Assembly (NCBI RefSeq): GCF_025685395.1
Contig: NZ_JAGSYA010000004.1
Location: 186,001-250,000 of the forward strand
Source of the DNA: Terriglobus tenax
GTDB taxonomy: Bacteria > Acidobacteriota > Terriglobia > Terriglobales > Acidobacteriaceae
Reading direction: 5' to 3'
Length of the DNA stretch: 64,000 nucleotides
Below, piece after piece: positions 1-8,699 of the stretch; the first letter of the stretch is position 1; each line of letters opens with the position of its first letter. The notes under the pieces are model-generated. The model was not told where the DNA came from. It saw nothing but the letters and a program-made list of their open reading frames with translations, and ran no database searches. A program made the translations under genes and the position numbers.

Positions 1-745
1 CCAGGGCACTCACCGTGGGGTATCCAGTGGCCGAGGTACTGCCGCCGATGTATGCGTTGCCGGCACTGTCCGCGGCAATGGCAACCGGCACCGTGTTGCC
101 GTTGGCTCCCGTCAGGTAGGTGGCATACACCAGTGTGCTGCCGTCGCTTGAAAGCCGTTCGGCAAACCCGTTCGTATTGCTGGCCGGGGCCGGCTGCTGC
201 TGAATGCCATTGATGGTTACAGGCACGGTCTGCGCAAAGACGCTGCCCGTAACAAAGACCGCGTCCGGGGTCGCGGCAACGGCCGCCGCCGCCATGCGGC
301 CTCCCCCCAGGAAGCTGACCCACTGCGTCACGAGTGAGCTGCTGAACTTTGCGACAAACGAGTTGGTCGAAGCATCCGCGCGTGTGGGGAAGGCGGCACC
401 GGATGTGCCGCTCAGTGTCCCGGTACTGGTACCGGTCACATAAACATTGCCCGCCGGATCCAGCGCCATCCCCAGCCCGGCATCCCCCGCTCCGCCAATC
501 TGCACCTGCGCCAGCACCTGCGAAGCCGCAGAGTCCAGCTTCAGCACACGCACGCCGTCTTTCTGATCCAGCAGCAGGTAGAGGTTGCCGGAGACATCCG
601 TGCGAACGGCATTGAACTGCCCCTTGCCGGACTGCGTAAGCAGACCCGTCAACGTAAGCTGTTGCGCCGCCAGAAAGGCAGGCAGCGTCGCCAGAGAGAA
701 AATCAGGAAGCCCCAGGCAAGCAGGGGGAAGAGCCGCTTCGTCAT
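1..745 (-). CDS. SBBP/NHL-type beta-propeller surface protein, C-terminus beyond the window
   Basis: Reading from the ATG at 745 towards the left edge gives an open frame with no stop, so the C-terminal part is missing. The product begins MTKRLFPLLAWG and continues with a hydrophobic stretch ending near AFLAAQQ, a clear signal peptide. The mature part repeats blocks of the form DxxGNxYxxG, for example DPAGNVYVTG and DSAGNAYIGG. These are typical of SBBP/NHL beta-propeller repeats in secreted proteins. The family is usually extracellular or surface bound with no fixed enzymatic role, and no specific substrate can be named. The Shine-Dalgarno sequence is weak. Confidence 0.75.
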   Translation of the reverse strand, partial: MTKRLFPLLAWGFLIFSLATLPAFLAAQQLTLTGLLTQSGKGQFNAVRTDVSGNLYLLLDQKDGVRVLKLDSAASQVLAQVQIGGAGDAGLGMALDPAGNVYVTGTSTGTLSGTSGAAFPTRADASTNSFVAKFSSSLVTQWVSFLGGGRMAAAAVAATPDAVFVTGSVFAQTVPVTINGIQQQPAPASNTNGFAERLSSDGSTLVYATYLTGANGNTVPVAIAADSAGNAYIGGSTSATGYPTVSAL

Positions 746-883
746 GTTGGTCGTTGGCTGCGGTGAATCTCGTTGTGCAGCCTGCCCCTATTACCACATG
801 CGCTCAATGCGAACCTGAGCCGTGAATTGTGTGCCGGTGGATCGAAAGGCACTATAGCATTCCCGGAACGGGAATCGGTACGG

Positions 884-1537
884 TTACTTCACCGCCCCTA
901 CCGCCAGCAGATCGTCCAGACCTTCAGCCATCATCTGCTGTTCAAACGCCGCATGGTCTTTCAGGTCGTATTGGATTCCCCGCATGCCGACGGCTCGTGC
1001 AGCCTCAATGTTCTCCGCCTTATCGTCCAGGAAAAGAATAGCTTCCGGCGCACATCCCAGCCCCTCGGCCGCAATCCGGTAGATCGCGTGCTCGGGCTTG
1101 GCTAGGTTGTGCTCGTGTGAGTAGACGGCATAATCGAAACCGGCCATCCATTCAAACTTCGCGCGGAGTCCCTCCGCCATGGCATCGCCAATGTTGGAGA
1201 GGAGGCCGGTCTTCACGCCCGCCTCACGCAGTCGCAGAAGCCACTGCACCATGGGCTGATTCAATTGCGCCCACATGGCAACATCCGCATCGATCAACTG
1301 CTGGAGAGACGTCTCAGTCAGCGCGATCCTGTTGTCCGACGCGATCTGCCGCCAATACGGCACGGCATCCAGGTCGCCGCGATCATAGGCATGGCGGTAC
1401 TGCCAGTAGCCTTCCTGGAAATTGATCTCATCCAGTCCGAGCACCTGCTTCATGCGCTCCCACTGCTCAAGGTCGGGGGTGCGGGAGAGAACCTGTCCAT
1501 AGTCGAACAGCACGGCGCAAAGGGGTGTGTTAGCCAT
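884..1537 (-). CDS. HAD-superfamily hydrolase
   Basis: The product has 217 residues. The ATG at 1537 is chosen because it puts the first HAD motif close to the N-terminus. Motif I is FDYGQV with the nucleophile Asp12. The second acidic residue of the classical DxD is glycine here, as in the epoxide-hydrolase/haloacid-dehalogenase-like subgroup. Motif II is LLSN around Ser114, motif III Lys147 in AKPE, and motif IV the LDD at 170-172. A helical cap lies between motifs I and II. The likely role is a cytosolic phosphatase or dehalogenase; the substrate cannot be told. It is divergent from the aminotransferase with only 44 bases between the starts, so the two promoters must overlap. Confidence 0.85.
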   Translation of the reverse strand: MANTPLCAVLFDYGQVLSRTPDLEQWERMKQVLGLDEINFQEGYWQYRHAYDRGDLDAVPYWRQIASDNRIALTETSLQQLIDADVAMWAQLNQPMVQWLLRLREAGVKTGLLSNIGDAMAEGLRAKFEWMAGFDYAVYSHEHNLAKPEHAIYRIAAEGLGCAPEAILFLDDKAENIEAARAVGMRGIQYDLKDHAAFEQQMMAEGLDDLLAVGAVK

Positions 1538-1581
1538 CCGCCACAGGGTATCAGGCCAGCCGCCGGGTACGATGAAAGTGC

Positions 1582-2736
1582 ATGTTTTCCGAACGAACCT
1601 CGTGGGATCTGTCCGAGTCCGCCTATGCCGCAGCGCTGCGGCGAGCACGCGCTGAAGGCTCCATCGTGGCGGACCTGACACGCTCCAACCCCACTGAGTG
1701 CGGCTTTTCCTACGACGCGGAGACGATTCTGGGCGCGCTCTCCCAGCCCGGGGCCATGCGCTATGACCCGGATGCACGCGGTATTGCCTCAGCTCGGGCC
1801 GCTGCCTCTGGCTACTACGCCGGACATGGCATAACAGCAGACCCGGCAGACCTGATCCTGACCACCAGCACCAGCGAGGCCTACAGCTACCTGTTCCGCC
1901 TTCTCTGCGACCCCGGTGACGAGGTGCTGGTGCCGCAGCCCAGTTACCCGCTCTTTGACTTTCTTGCCGGCCTCGACAACGTACGCCTGCTGCCGTATCC
2001 GCTCTTCCACGATCACGGATGGCATATCGATCTGGCCGCACTTGAGACCAGCATCGGTCCGCGGACCCGGGCCGTGATGGTCGTGCATCCCAACAACCCG
2101 ACCGGCCATTTCACGGGCGACCAGCAACGCCTCGCTCTGGAACAGATCTGCGCCCGGCATAGTCTGGCCCTCATCGTCGATGAGGTCTTTCTCGATTACC
2201 CGGTAGAGAAGCGGGGAGCGAGCTTTGCCAACGGCGAGCATCCTGCGCTGACCTTTGTTCTGAGCGGAATGAGCAAGATCGCCGGCCTGCCGCAGATGAA
2301 ATCCGCCTGGCTGCTGGCTCTTGGCCCGAACGATCTCCGGCAGCAGGCGCTGGCAAGACTCGAGGTCATCGCCGACACCTTCCTCTCCATGAACGCTCCT
2401 ACCCAGCACGCCCTGCCGGTATGGCTGCAACTGGCAGGGAAGCTTCAGACCCAGATAGCGGAACGTGTGCGTCATAACCTGTCGCAGCTCGATCAACATC
2501 TCGGCGCATTCCCCCAGCTCTCCCGGCTGCCGGTGGAGGCGGGCTGGGTTGCCGTTCTACGGCTTCCGGCTATCGAAGACGACACCGCACTGGCCGTCCG
2601 CCTTCTGCAACAGGCAGGCGTGCTGACCCACCCCGGCAGCTTCTACGGCTTTCCGCCAAAAGGATGGCTGGTGATCAGCCTGCTGCCATCCGCACAGGAA
2701 TTCGAAGCCGGGATAGCCAGCCTGACGAGGATCTAG
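1582..2736 (+). CDS. PLP-dependent aminotransferase, class I/II
   Basis: This 384-residue protein is a fold-type I aminotransferase of the aspartate aminotransferase superfamily. Visible landmarks are TSEAYSYLF (cofactor phosphate region, about 97-105), HPNNPTGH (169-176, pyridoxal ring Asn), IVDEVF with Asp200, and SGMSK with the Schiff-base Lys232. The family transfers amino groups between amino acids and 2-oxo acids in the cytosol. The actual substrate is not evident; the early RSNPTECGF segment resembles the LxxNxxP substrate-recognition element of such enzymes. It is transcribed alone, divergent from the HAD gene and convergent with the MBL gene. Confidence 0.88.
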   Translation: MFSERTSWDLSESAYAAALRRARAEGSIVADLTRSNPTECGFSYDAETILGALSQPGAMRYDPDARGIASARAAASGYYAGHGITADPADLILTTSTSEAYSYLFRLLCDPGDEVLVPQPSYPLFDFLAGLDNVRLLPYPLFHDHGWHIDLAALETSIGPRTRAVMVVHPNNPTGHFTGDQQRLALEQICARHSLALIVDEVFLDYPVEKRGASFANGEHPALTFVLSGMSKIAGLPQMKSAWLLALGPNDLRQQALARLEVIADTFLSMNAPTQHALPVWLQLAGKLQTQIAERVRHNLSQLDQHLGAFPQLSRLPVEAGWVAVLRLPAIEDDTALAVRLLQQAGVLTHPGSFYGFPPKGWLVISLLPSAQEFEAGIASLTRI

Positions 2737-2802
2737 GCAGTTAACAGCAAACCGGGTGCCGGTAAAGCATAACTTTCAGTATTTCCGCCTATCTAACAGG
2801 TA

Positions 2803-3438
2803 TTAGATATCTTGCATGAATGGATTTGATTCCAACTCAGCCCCGATAGTGGTACTTTCTCCATGTCCGGCGATGACTAACGTGTCTTCCGGCAGAGGCA
2901 TCAGGGTGTTGTGAATCGACCGCAGAATGGCGCGGTGGTCGCCTCCGGGGAAGTCGGTCCGGCCAATCGAACCGGCAAACAGGGTGTCTCCGGCGATCAG
3001 CAGCTTTTCAGATGGAAGGTGCAGCACCAGGCTGCCAGGCGTGTGCCCCGGGGTATGCATCACCGTACCTTCAACGGAGCCGATGTGCAGCTTGGAACCG
3101 TCATAGGCATCCGCATCGGGTGCAGGAGCTTTTTCCGGCAAAGGCAGTTTGAGACCCACCCAGCTGGGCTGCTCAGCCAGCATGGCGGCCAGCGGCAGGT
3201 CCAGCTGGTTGTAGATCACCGGTGCACCGGTCAACTCCTTTAGAAGTCCGGCGGCGGCAATGTGGTCAAAGTGTGCGTGCGTAATCAGGATCTGCTTGAG
3301 CCTGAGGCCGTATTTCTCGAGGGTGCCCATGATCTTCGGAATGCTGCCACCGGGGTCCACCACCACGGCCTCACCCCCATCGCCCAGGATGGTGCAGTTG
3401 CAGCCCAGCGGTGGGACGGGAAAGGTTTCACGGATCAT
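2803..3438 (-). CDS. MBL-fold metallohydrolase, hydroxyacylglutathione hydrolase-like
   Basis: The 211-residue product carries the full metallo-beta-lactamase metal set: HAHFDH at 54-59, His132 in PGHTPGS, Asp151 in GDTLF, and His192 in AGHGEST. The size and the compact C-terminus match the glyoxalase II-like or persulfide dioxygenase-like YcbL group, which lacks the long glutathione-binding domain. The start overlaps the stop of the upstream GH43-like gene in an ATGA, so translation is probably coupled. No signal peptide is present, so the protein should be cytosolic. Substrate unknown. Confidence 0.88.
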   Translation of the reverse strand: MIRETFPVPPLGCNCTILGDGGEAVVVDPGGSIPKIMGTLEKYGLRLKQILITHAHFDHIAAAGLLKELTGAPVIYNQLDLPLAAMLAEQPSWVGLKLPLPEKAPAPDADAYDGSKLHIGSVEGTVMHTPGHTPGSLVLHLPSEKLLIAGDTLFAGSIGRTDFPGGDHRAILRSIHNTLMPLPEDTLVIAGHGESTTIGAELESNPFMQDI

Positions 3439-4394
3439 TGGGCGCCTTCCTGGTAAGCCTTAAGCCGATCCAGTTCCTTGCGGGTGATCTTCAGAAAGGA
3501 GCCGTGGCGCAACCCCTCGGGGAAGCTGATCATACCCTGTACATCGCGCCAGTGCTCCAGGTCGCGGGAAAAGACCGCGCCATAGTGCTGTCCTGGCGAA
3601 CGGTAGTGGTCATAGTAGATAAGCCACCCACGGTCGAATGCGAAGCCAGCCGGACCTTCTGACCAGGTCTCGGTAAACGGCTCGCTGACCTCGGTCCACG
3701 GCCCCTCAAGGGAGGCACCGCTAGCCATCAGAATATGCTTCTGCAGGGGATCGGTACGCTCGTCCTTGAAAACCAGCCGGTAGCTGCCGCGTGCCTTGCT
3801 GCCGTCAGAGGGAATCAGGACGGCGTCGATGACGTTGTAACCGGGGTCAAAGAAGAGCTTGGCAGGAGTGAACCTCTTGAAATCGCGCGTCGTGGTGGAG
3901 TAGATGCGGTGGTTCAGGCCGTTCTTGTCGTCCTGCTCCTTCGGATAACGCCCGGGAATGGTGCTGGACCAGAAGAGCAGCCAGTGCCGCTTGCTCTCAT
4001 TCCAATAGAGAGTGGGTGCCCACACATTCAGCGCATCGGGTTCATTGGCCATGACCTCGAGCTGGCGATGCGGTGCCCAATGCAGCAGATCTTTGGATTG
4101 CGAATAACCTGCGACCAGCGGCTTCCGCCAGCTCCATGTCCACACCATGCGGAAGCCACCATCCGGGTCGCGCTGCAGGAACGGATCACGCATCAACTCG
4201 CCCGCCTGCGTGGGACGCACGACGGGCTTGCCGCCATTGAGCAGGGACCAGTTCCAGCCATCTTCGCTGACCGCGTAATAAACGCCATCCTGGCCATTGT
4301 TTTTAAAGCCGGCAAAAAGCCACGGACCACTTTGCGCCAGGCAGGCGGAGGTAAACAGGAGGAGCAGGGCAGCAGCAAATCGAACAGGTGCCAT
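3435..4394 (-). CDS. Secreted GH43-like five-bladed beta-propeller glycosidase
   Basis: The 319-residue protein opens with a cleavable signal peptide (MAPVRFAAALLLLF, then SACLAQ). The mature part shows repeated tryptophan-rich blades. MRDPFLQ (base-like Asp), NVWAPTLYW with the characteristic WAP, IDAVLI and SEGPAGF (acid-like Glu) follow the order found in glycoside hydrolase family 43 and related arabinosidases/xylosidases. It is probably periplasmic or secreted and acts on plant polysaccharide side chains, though substrate and activity are inferred. It forms a two-gene unit with the MBL gene. Confidence 0.7.
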   Translation of the reverse strand: MAPVRFAAALLLLFTSACLAQSGPWLFAGFKNNGQDGVYYAVSEDGWNWSLLNGGKPVVRPTQAGELMRDPFLQRDPDGGFRMVWTWSWRKPLVAGYSQSKDLLHWAPHRQLEVMANEPDALNVWAPTLYWNESKRHWLLFWSSTIPGRYPKEQDDKNGLNHRIYSTTTRDFKRFTPAKLFFDPGYNVIDAVLIPSDGSKARGSYRLVFKDERTDPLQKHILMASGASLEGPWTEVSEPFTETWSEGPAGFAFDRGWLIYYDHYRSPGQHYGAVFSRDLEHWRDVQGMISFPEGLRHGSFLKITRKELDRLKAYQEGAQ

Positions 4395-4423
4395 GAAGAA
4401 ATTGTCTCACTCCGCAAAAGCAA

Positions 4424-4453
4424 AACGGCGCAGACCCAAAGGTCTGCGCCGTT
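4424..4453 (-). terminator. Intrinsic terminator of secG
   Basis: A perfect 13-bp stem (AACGGCGCAGACC at 4424-4436 with its complement at 4441-4453) and a four-base loop lie 17 bases beyond the secG stop. On the minus strand it is followed by TTTTGCTTTT. It separates secG from the GH43-like gene. Confidence 0.85.
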
Positions 4454-4470
4454 GCTGAAAAGGCTGGTTG

Positions 4471-4761
4471 TTACTTGCTTGCGGGGGCCGAAACTGGAGC
4501 TTTCTCACCCGAGAAGACCGAGGTGGAGCTCGAACGCGCCATCAGGACCGTGAGGCCGATGGAGGTGAGCATGAACAGGATGGCCGACCAGGTGGTGAAA
4601 CGGGTCAGAAGGCTGGCCGCGCCGCGAGGTCCGAACGCGGTCTGAGAACCCTGTCCGCCAAAGGCGCCGGCAAGGTCAGCGCTTTTACCCTGCTGCAGCA
4701 GGACGACGCCGATCAGAAAGAGGCACACGATGATGTGAAGAACAACAAGTACGTAAATCAT
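4471..4761 (-). CDS. secG: Preprotein translocase subunit SecG
   Basis: The 96-residue protein has the SecG layout. The first membrane segment is MIYVLVVLHIIVCLFLIGVVLLQQGK. It is followed by a Gly/Ala-rich cytoplasmic loop containing AGAFGG and QTAFG, then a second membrane segment (about 56-74) and a short Ser/Ala/Lys tail. SecG is the accessory subunit of the SecYEG channel in the inner membrane and eases cycling of SecA. A tRNA-Leu gene lies just upstream in the same direction and a strong terminator follows. Confidence 0.95.
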   Translation of the reverse strand: MIYVLVVLHIIVCLFLIGVVLLQQGKSADLAGAFGGQGSQTAFGPRGAASLLTRFTTWSAILFMLTSIGLTVLMARSSSTSVFSGEKAPVSAPASK

Positions 4762-4837
4762 TGCTGCTTGGGAACCTCAGGTTGGGGCGGATTCTGTACC
4801 GGTCTTTACGACCTGTCCTGCCCGGAATGTATTGGAT

Positions 4838-4922
4838 TGGTGCGGAGGAGGGGATTTGAACCCCTATGCCTTGCGGCGCTACCACCTCAAGGTAGTGCGT
4901 CTGCCAGTTTCGCCACCTCCGC
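4838..4922 (-). tRNA. tRNA-Leu (GAG)
   Basis: The minus strand folds as a class II tRNA. The acceptor stem is GCGGAGG with CCTCCGC, followed by discriminator A and an encoded CCA (4838-4840). The anticodon stem CTACC/GGTAG closes a TTGAGGT loop, anticodon GAG, reading CUC/CUU leucine codons. There is a long variable arm, and a T-arm with GGTTCAAATCC. It lies 76 bases upstream of secG and may be cotranscribed with it. Confidence 0.95.
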
Positions 4923-5014
4923 TTGGGTACTGCTTTAAAGCGTGACGATCAATCCGAAGTTGAGTATAGCATCACCGGCGGTGCATCGGAGAAGCGATGC
5001 TATCCTCAGGCTGA

Positions 5015-6409
5015 ATGGTGGAGTGGATACTTCTTCGCGGCGTCACGGTGGCGGTATTTATTCTGGCGAACAGCTTCTTTGTGGCCGCCGAATTCGCGTT
5101 GGTCAGCGTGCGCGAAACGCGGCTGCGGCAGTTGATCGCCATGGCTCGTCCAGGCGCTGAAACGGCGCTTGCGCTCAAGCGCTCGATTGATGACTTTCTT
5201 CCCGCGGTACAGCTGGGGGTCACTCTCGCCTCACTTGCTCTCGGCTGGATCGGCGAACCGGTCGTCGCCGAGTTTCTGTTGATGCTGCTGCACAAAGCAG
5301 AGTGGCTGCATGTCATCCCCGGCTTTGAGAAACATGTGCTCATCTACGCACATGGCGCGGCAATCGTGGTCGCCTTCGCCATCATCACCTACTTCGAAGT
5401 CCTGCTGGGCGAGCTTGTACCGAAGGCACTGGCACTGCAGCGCGCGGAGAGAATCGCGCTTGCGGTTGCTGGTCCGATGGATGTCTTCATGCGGCTGACG
5501 CGGCCCGCGGTCAATGTGATGAACAGCTCGGCTCGCGTCGTATTGAAGCTCTTCCGCGCTCCGCTCAGCGGGGAAGGCGCCGTCCACTCACCGGAAGAGC
5601 TGAAGATGATCGCCACCGGAGCTCGCCGCATGGGTCTGCTGCCGCCTATGCAGGAGCTTGTGATCCATCGCGCCATTGAGCTGAATCATGTTCTGGTGCG
5701 CGACATCATGACGCCACGCGGCAAGATTTTTTCTCTGCCCGCCGATATGCCGCTTGAAGCCGCCAGCGCCCGCATCATTGAAGAGCAACACTCCCGCATT
5801 CCAATCCACGATCCGAAGACCGGCAAAGAACACATCATCGGCGTGGTGTACTCCAAAGACGTTTCGCGCCTGATGCACTTCCGCAGCCGCATGCGGCCGT
5901 ACGACGCAGGGGGTGAGATTCAACTGAAGCTCGGGCAGATCATGAAAGACGTACTGGTCGTTCCCGAGACCAAGCCAGTCGCCGACCTGATTGAAGAGCT
6001 GCAGCAGCGCAAACGCCAGATGGCCATCGTCGTCGACGAATTTGGAACCACGGTCGGCCTGGTCACCGTGGAAGATGCCCTGGAACAGCTTGTCGGGGAG
6101 CTGGACGATGAGTTTGACATAGCCAACCGCGCTGTCCTGGAGAGCGGCACCGGATGGATTCTGGATGGCAGCGTCAACCTGCGCGACCTGGAGACACAGA
6201 TGCGCTGGAGCCTGCCTCGCGAAGAAGGCGAGCAGACCGTCGCCGGCTTCCTTCTGACGCAGCTTGGGCATATTCCGCATGTTGGCGAGTCGGTGGAGTT
6301 CGACGGCCGCCGCTTCACCGTGCTGGAAATGACCCGGCAGAAGATCAACCGCGTGGGCGTGGAACCGGTCGCTCCGCAAGACAGCAAAACAGAGGCAAAA
6401 GCTTCGTGA
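5015..6409 (+). CDS. CNNM/CorC-HlyC family membrane protein
   Basis: The 464-residue product has the three-part CorC/HlyC-type architecture. A DUF21 (CNNM) transmembrane domain covers about 1-190, with [13 protein letters not shown] and GWIGEP. A CBS pair follows at about 205-335 ([29 protein letters not shown]). A CorC_HlyC domain fills about 350-455. The family sits in the inner membrane and is linked to Mg/Co homeostasis, with the CBS domains sensing nucleotides. The old name hemolysin is probably misleading. Its stop overlaps the GTG start of the permease gene (GTGA), which indicates coupling. Confidence 0.9.
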   Translation: MVEWILLRGVTVAVFILANSFFVAAEFALVSVRETRLRQLIAMARPGAETALALKRSIDDFLPAVQLGVTLASLALGWIGEPVVAEFLLMLLHKAEWLHVIPGFEKHVLIYAHGAAIVVAFAIITYFEVLLGELVPKALALQRAERIALAVAGPMDVFMRLTRPAVNVMNSSARVVLKLFRAPLSGEGAVHSPEELKMIATGARRMGLLPPMQELVIHRAIELNHVLVRDIMTPRGKIFSLPADMPLEAASARIIEEQHSRIPIHDPKTGKEHIIGVVYSKDVSRLMHFRSRMRPYDAGGEIQLKLGQIMKDVLVVPETKPVADLIEELQQRKRQMAIVVDEFGTTVGLVTVEDALEQLVGELDDEFDIANRAVLESGTGWILDGSVNLRDLETQMRWSLPREEGEQTVAGFLLTQLGHIPHVGESVEFDGRRFTVLEMTRQKINRVGVEPVAPQDSKTEAKAS

Positions 6410-7338
6410 AGTTCGGCAACATTCTCAAGCGGCTGGCGATTACGCTGCCGGTACTGTGGCTTATCGTCACGGTTGTATTTCTGCTCATCCGGCTGGTACC
6501 GGGCGACCCCATCGTGCAGATGCTGGGCGAAGGCGCAACCGCTGCGGATATCTCCACGCTGCGCCATGCCTATGGCTTTGACCTTCCCATGCACACGCAG
6601 TACTGGGTCTTCCTGAAGGGAGTTGCGCACGGCGATCTTGGCCGCAGCGTGCGCCTGCGCGAGGGCGTGATGGCGCTGATCGGCCAGCGGTACCCCTACA
6701 CATTGGAACTGACCCTGGCCGCCATGTTTCTCGGCATCCTGTTTTCGGTGCCTGCGGGTATCTGGTCGGCCTATCGCAATGGAACCCGGGTCGACCGCAC
6801 CATCGGCATCGTCAGCCTCTTTGGCCTGTCCCTGCCGAACTTCGCGCTCGGCCCGGTGCTGATTCTTGTCTTTGCGATCTGGCTGGGCTGGCTTCCGGTC
6901 TCTGGCGCTGGTAGCGGATGGAGCCTGTTCACCCATCTCATTCTGCCGGCGGTGACGCTGGGCAGCGGTCTGGCGGCGACGCTGACACGCATGGTGCGAA
7001 CCTCGGTGCTCGAAGAGCTGGGTAAGGACTACCTGCGGACTGATCGCGCCAAGGGGCTACCCGAACGGACCGTCGTCTGGCATGCCTTCCGCAACGCCCT
7101 GGTGCCCGTTCTGACGGTGATTGGTCTGCAGTTTGGCTCCTTGCTGGCGGGCGCCATCGTCACCGAAACCATCTTCAGCTGGCCAGGACTGGGACGGCTG
7201 ACCATCTCCGCGATCTCCAACCGCGACTATCCGCTGGTGCAGGGATGCATCCTTGCGATCGGCGTCACGTACGTGGCGGTTAATCTGCTGACGGACGTGG
7301 CTTACCGGCTGGTGAATCCGCGGATGCGGTCGGCCTAA
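6406..7338 (+). CDS. ABC transporter permease, DppB/OppB type
   Basis: A GTG at 6406 overlaps the CorC stop and starts a 310-residue protein in the usual range for DppB permeases. It begins with a membrane anchor ([20 protein letters not shown]), then RLVPGDPI, a motif typical of peptide/nickel importers. A periplasmic loop and five further membrane segments follow. The EAA-type cytoplasmic loop is seen in [16 protein letters not shown]. It should pair with the DppC-type permease at 7800-8672, which unusually lies on the other strand. No ATPase or binding protein is near. Substrate (peptide, nickel, opine or glutathione) cannot be told. Confidence 0.88.
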   Translation: MKFGNILKRLAITLPVLWLIVTVVFLLIRLVPGDPIVQMLGEGATAADISTLRHAYGFDLPMHTQYWVFLKGVAHGDLGRSVRLREGVMALIGQRYPYTLELTLAAMFLGILFSVPAGIWSAYRNGTRVDRTIGIVSLFGLSLPNFALGPVLILVFAIWLGWLPVSGAGSGWSLFTHLILPAVTLGSGLAATLTRMVRTSVLEELGKDYLRTDRAKGLPERTVVWHAFRNALVPVLTVIGLQFGSLLAGAIVTETIFSWPGLGRLTISAISNRDYPLVQGCILAIGVTYVAVNLLTDVAYRLVNPRMRSA

Positions 7339-7796
7339 AGCAGCGGCACAAGCTGGTGCGTGATGCGGTCGCCCTCAATCTCAACCAGGGACACCGTTAG
7401 GGGCAGGTTGAAGCGGCGCGGACCGCAGGCTCCCGGATTCAGATAGAGCACGCCATCGCGCTCCTCCGCCGCAGGCTTGTGGGAGTGGCCATAGACCACG
7501 CAGTGAACTCCGGCCGACGTAGGCTTGATGTCGAGCTGTGCGATATCGTGCACCATGTAGAAAAATCGCCCCGCCAATTCCACCATCTCTGTCTCCGGCA
7601 GCAGGGCACAGGGGCCATGCGTATCCGTATTGCCGCGGATCGCCGTCACCGGAGCAATCGTCCGCAGGGCGTCCAGTACCTCAGGATTGCCTACATCGCC
7701 CGCGTGCAGAATATGTTCCACCCCATTCAGCGCGGGCAGCACCTCTGGCCGCAGTAATCCGTGCGTGTCGGACAGTACACCCACCCGGAAGGCCAT
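7335..7796 (-). CDS. Metallophosphoesterase, YfcE/MJ0936 type
   Basis: The 153-residue product is a minimal calcineurin-like phosphodiesterase. The metal motifs appear in order: SDTHG (9-13), AGDVG (32-36), GNTD (55-58), HD (83-84) and GHSHKP (102-107), with LNPGACGPRR near the end. This matches YfcE-like cytosolic phosphodiesterases. It starts three bases after the stop of the DppC-type permease and is probably cotranscribed with it. Its stop overlaps the convergent permease stop by four bases. Confidence 0.9.
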   Translation of the reverse strand: MAFRVGVLSDTHGLLRPEVLPALNGVEHILHAGDVGNPEVLDALRTIAPVTAIRGNTDTHGPCALLPETEMVELAGRFFYMVHDIAQLDIKPTSAGVHCVVYGHSHKPAAEERDGVLYLNPGACGPRRFNLPLTVSLVEIEGDRITHQLVPLL

Positions 7797-7799
7797 CCG

Positions 7800-8672
7800 T
7801 CAAGCCTCTGCCGGAAGAGCCACGGTCGCTTTGCGGCGCGGATCGGCGGCATCGCGCAGAACGTCGCCCAGGAAATTAAAGGCAACAACGCAGATCATCA
7901 CCGCAAGTGCAGGGAACAGAACCATATGTGGGGAATCGAAAAGGTGTGACCTGGCGTCGTTCAGCATGTTGCCCCAGCTCGGCGCCGGAGGCGGTGCGCC
8001 CAGACCGAGAAAGCTGAGCGTTGCTTCTGACAGAACGGCTGTTGCTAGGCCAAGGGCAGCCTGTACCAGCACCGGTTGCAGAATATTGGGCAGGATGTGC
8101 CGGACAATAATGCGCAGATCGCTCGCTCCAAGGGTGCGAGCCGCTTCCACGTATTCCATCTGCGCAGCAGCGGCAACCTGCGCGCGGACCAGCCGGGCAA
8201 AACCGGTCCACATGGTAAGGGAAAGCGCCGCCACCAGGTTGCCGAATCCCGGCCCCGAGAAGGCAACGAAGGCAATTGCCAGCAGAATTCCCGGAATGGC
8301 CATAAAGGCGTTGATCAGATAGACGTTCAGTACGGTATCCAACCATCCACCGTAAAAACCAGCCAGAGAACCAATGGCGATGCCGACACCGAGCGAAAGA
8401 ATCACAACGCTGGTGGCAACAGATAGAGAGATGCGAGCACCAAAGATACAGCGGGACAAAATATCGCGTCCCAACTCGTCTGTACCGAGCCAGTGATGCG
8501 CCCCCGGGGGCAACAGCCGGGCATCCAGATTGAGTTGAAGAGGATCATATGGTGCCAGTAGAGGGGCAAAGATTGCGGCCAGTCCAAAAACCGTTAGTAA
8601 CACCAAACAGGCTATGCCGAGAGGGGACCGCATGAAGCTTGATAGTAACCGATCCGGAATAGGCCTGGACAA
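7800..8672 (-). CDS. ABC transporter permease, DppC/OppC type
   Basis: The 290-residue protein has the OppC_N anchor (SPLGIACLVLLTVFG, then APLLAPYDP), the diagnostic LGTDELGRDILSR segment (about 62-74), and the BPD_transp_1 membrane core. The EAA loop is EAARTLGASDLRIIVRHILP. It should form the heteromeric channel with the DppB-type protein encoded at 6406-7338. The two permease genes converge on each other instead of lying in one operon. Downstream, with a three-base gap, is the metallophosphoesterase. Confidence 0.9.
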   Translation of the reverse strand: MSRPIPDRLLSSFMRSPLGIACLVLLTVFGLAAIFAPLLAPYDPLQLNLDARLLPPGAHHWLGTDELGRDILSRCIFGARISLSVATSVVILSLGVGIAIGSLAGFYGGWLDTVLNVYLINAFMAIPGILLAIAFVAFSGPGFGNLVAALSLTMWTGFARLVRAQVAAAAQMEYVEAARTLGASDLRIIVRHILPNILQPVLVQAALGLATAVLSEATLSFLGLGAPPPAPSWGNMLNDARSHLFDSPHMVLFPALAVMICVVAFNFLGDVLRDAADPRRKATVALPAEA

Positions 8673-8699
8673 GGATGGTATGCCGGGAGAAGGGACTCT

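Noticed and set aside
859-875. ATTCCCG/CGGGAAT hairpin after the HAD gene as a terminator
   Set aside because: The stem is only seven bases, the loop three, and no T-run follows on the minus strand.
2790-2809. TATCTAA/TTAGATA inverted repeat as an operator
   Set aside because: It spans the stop codon of the MBL gene between two convergent genes, where no promoter is expected.
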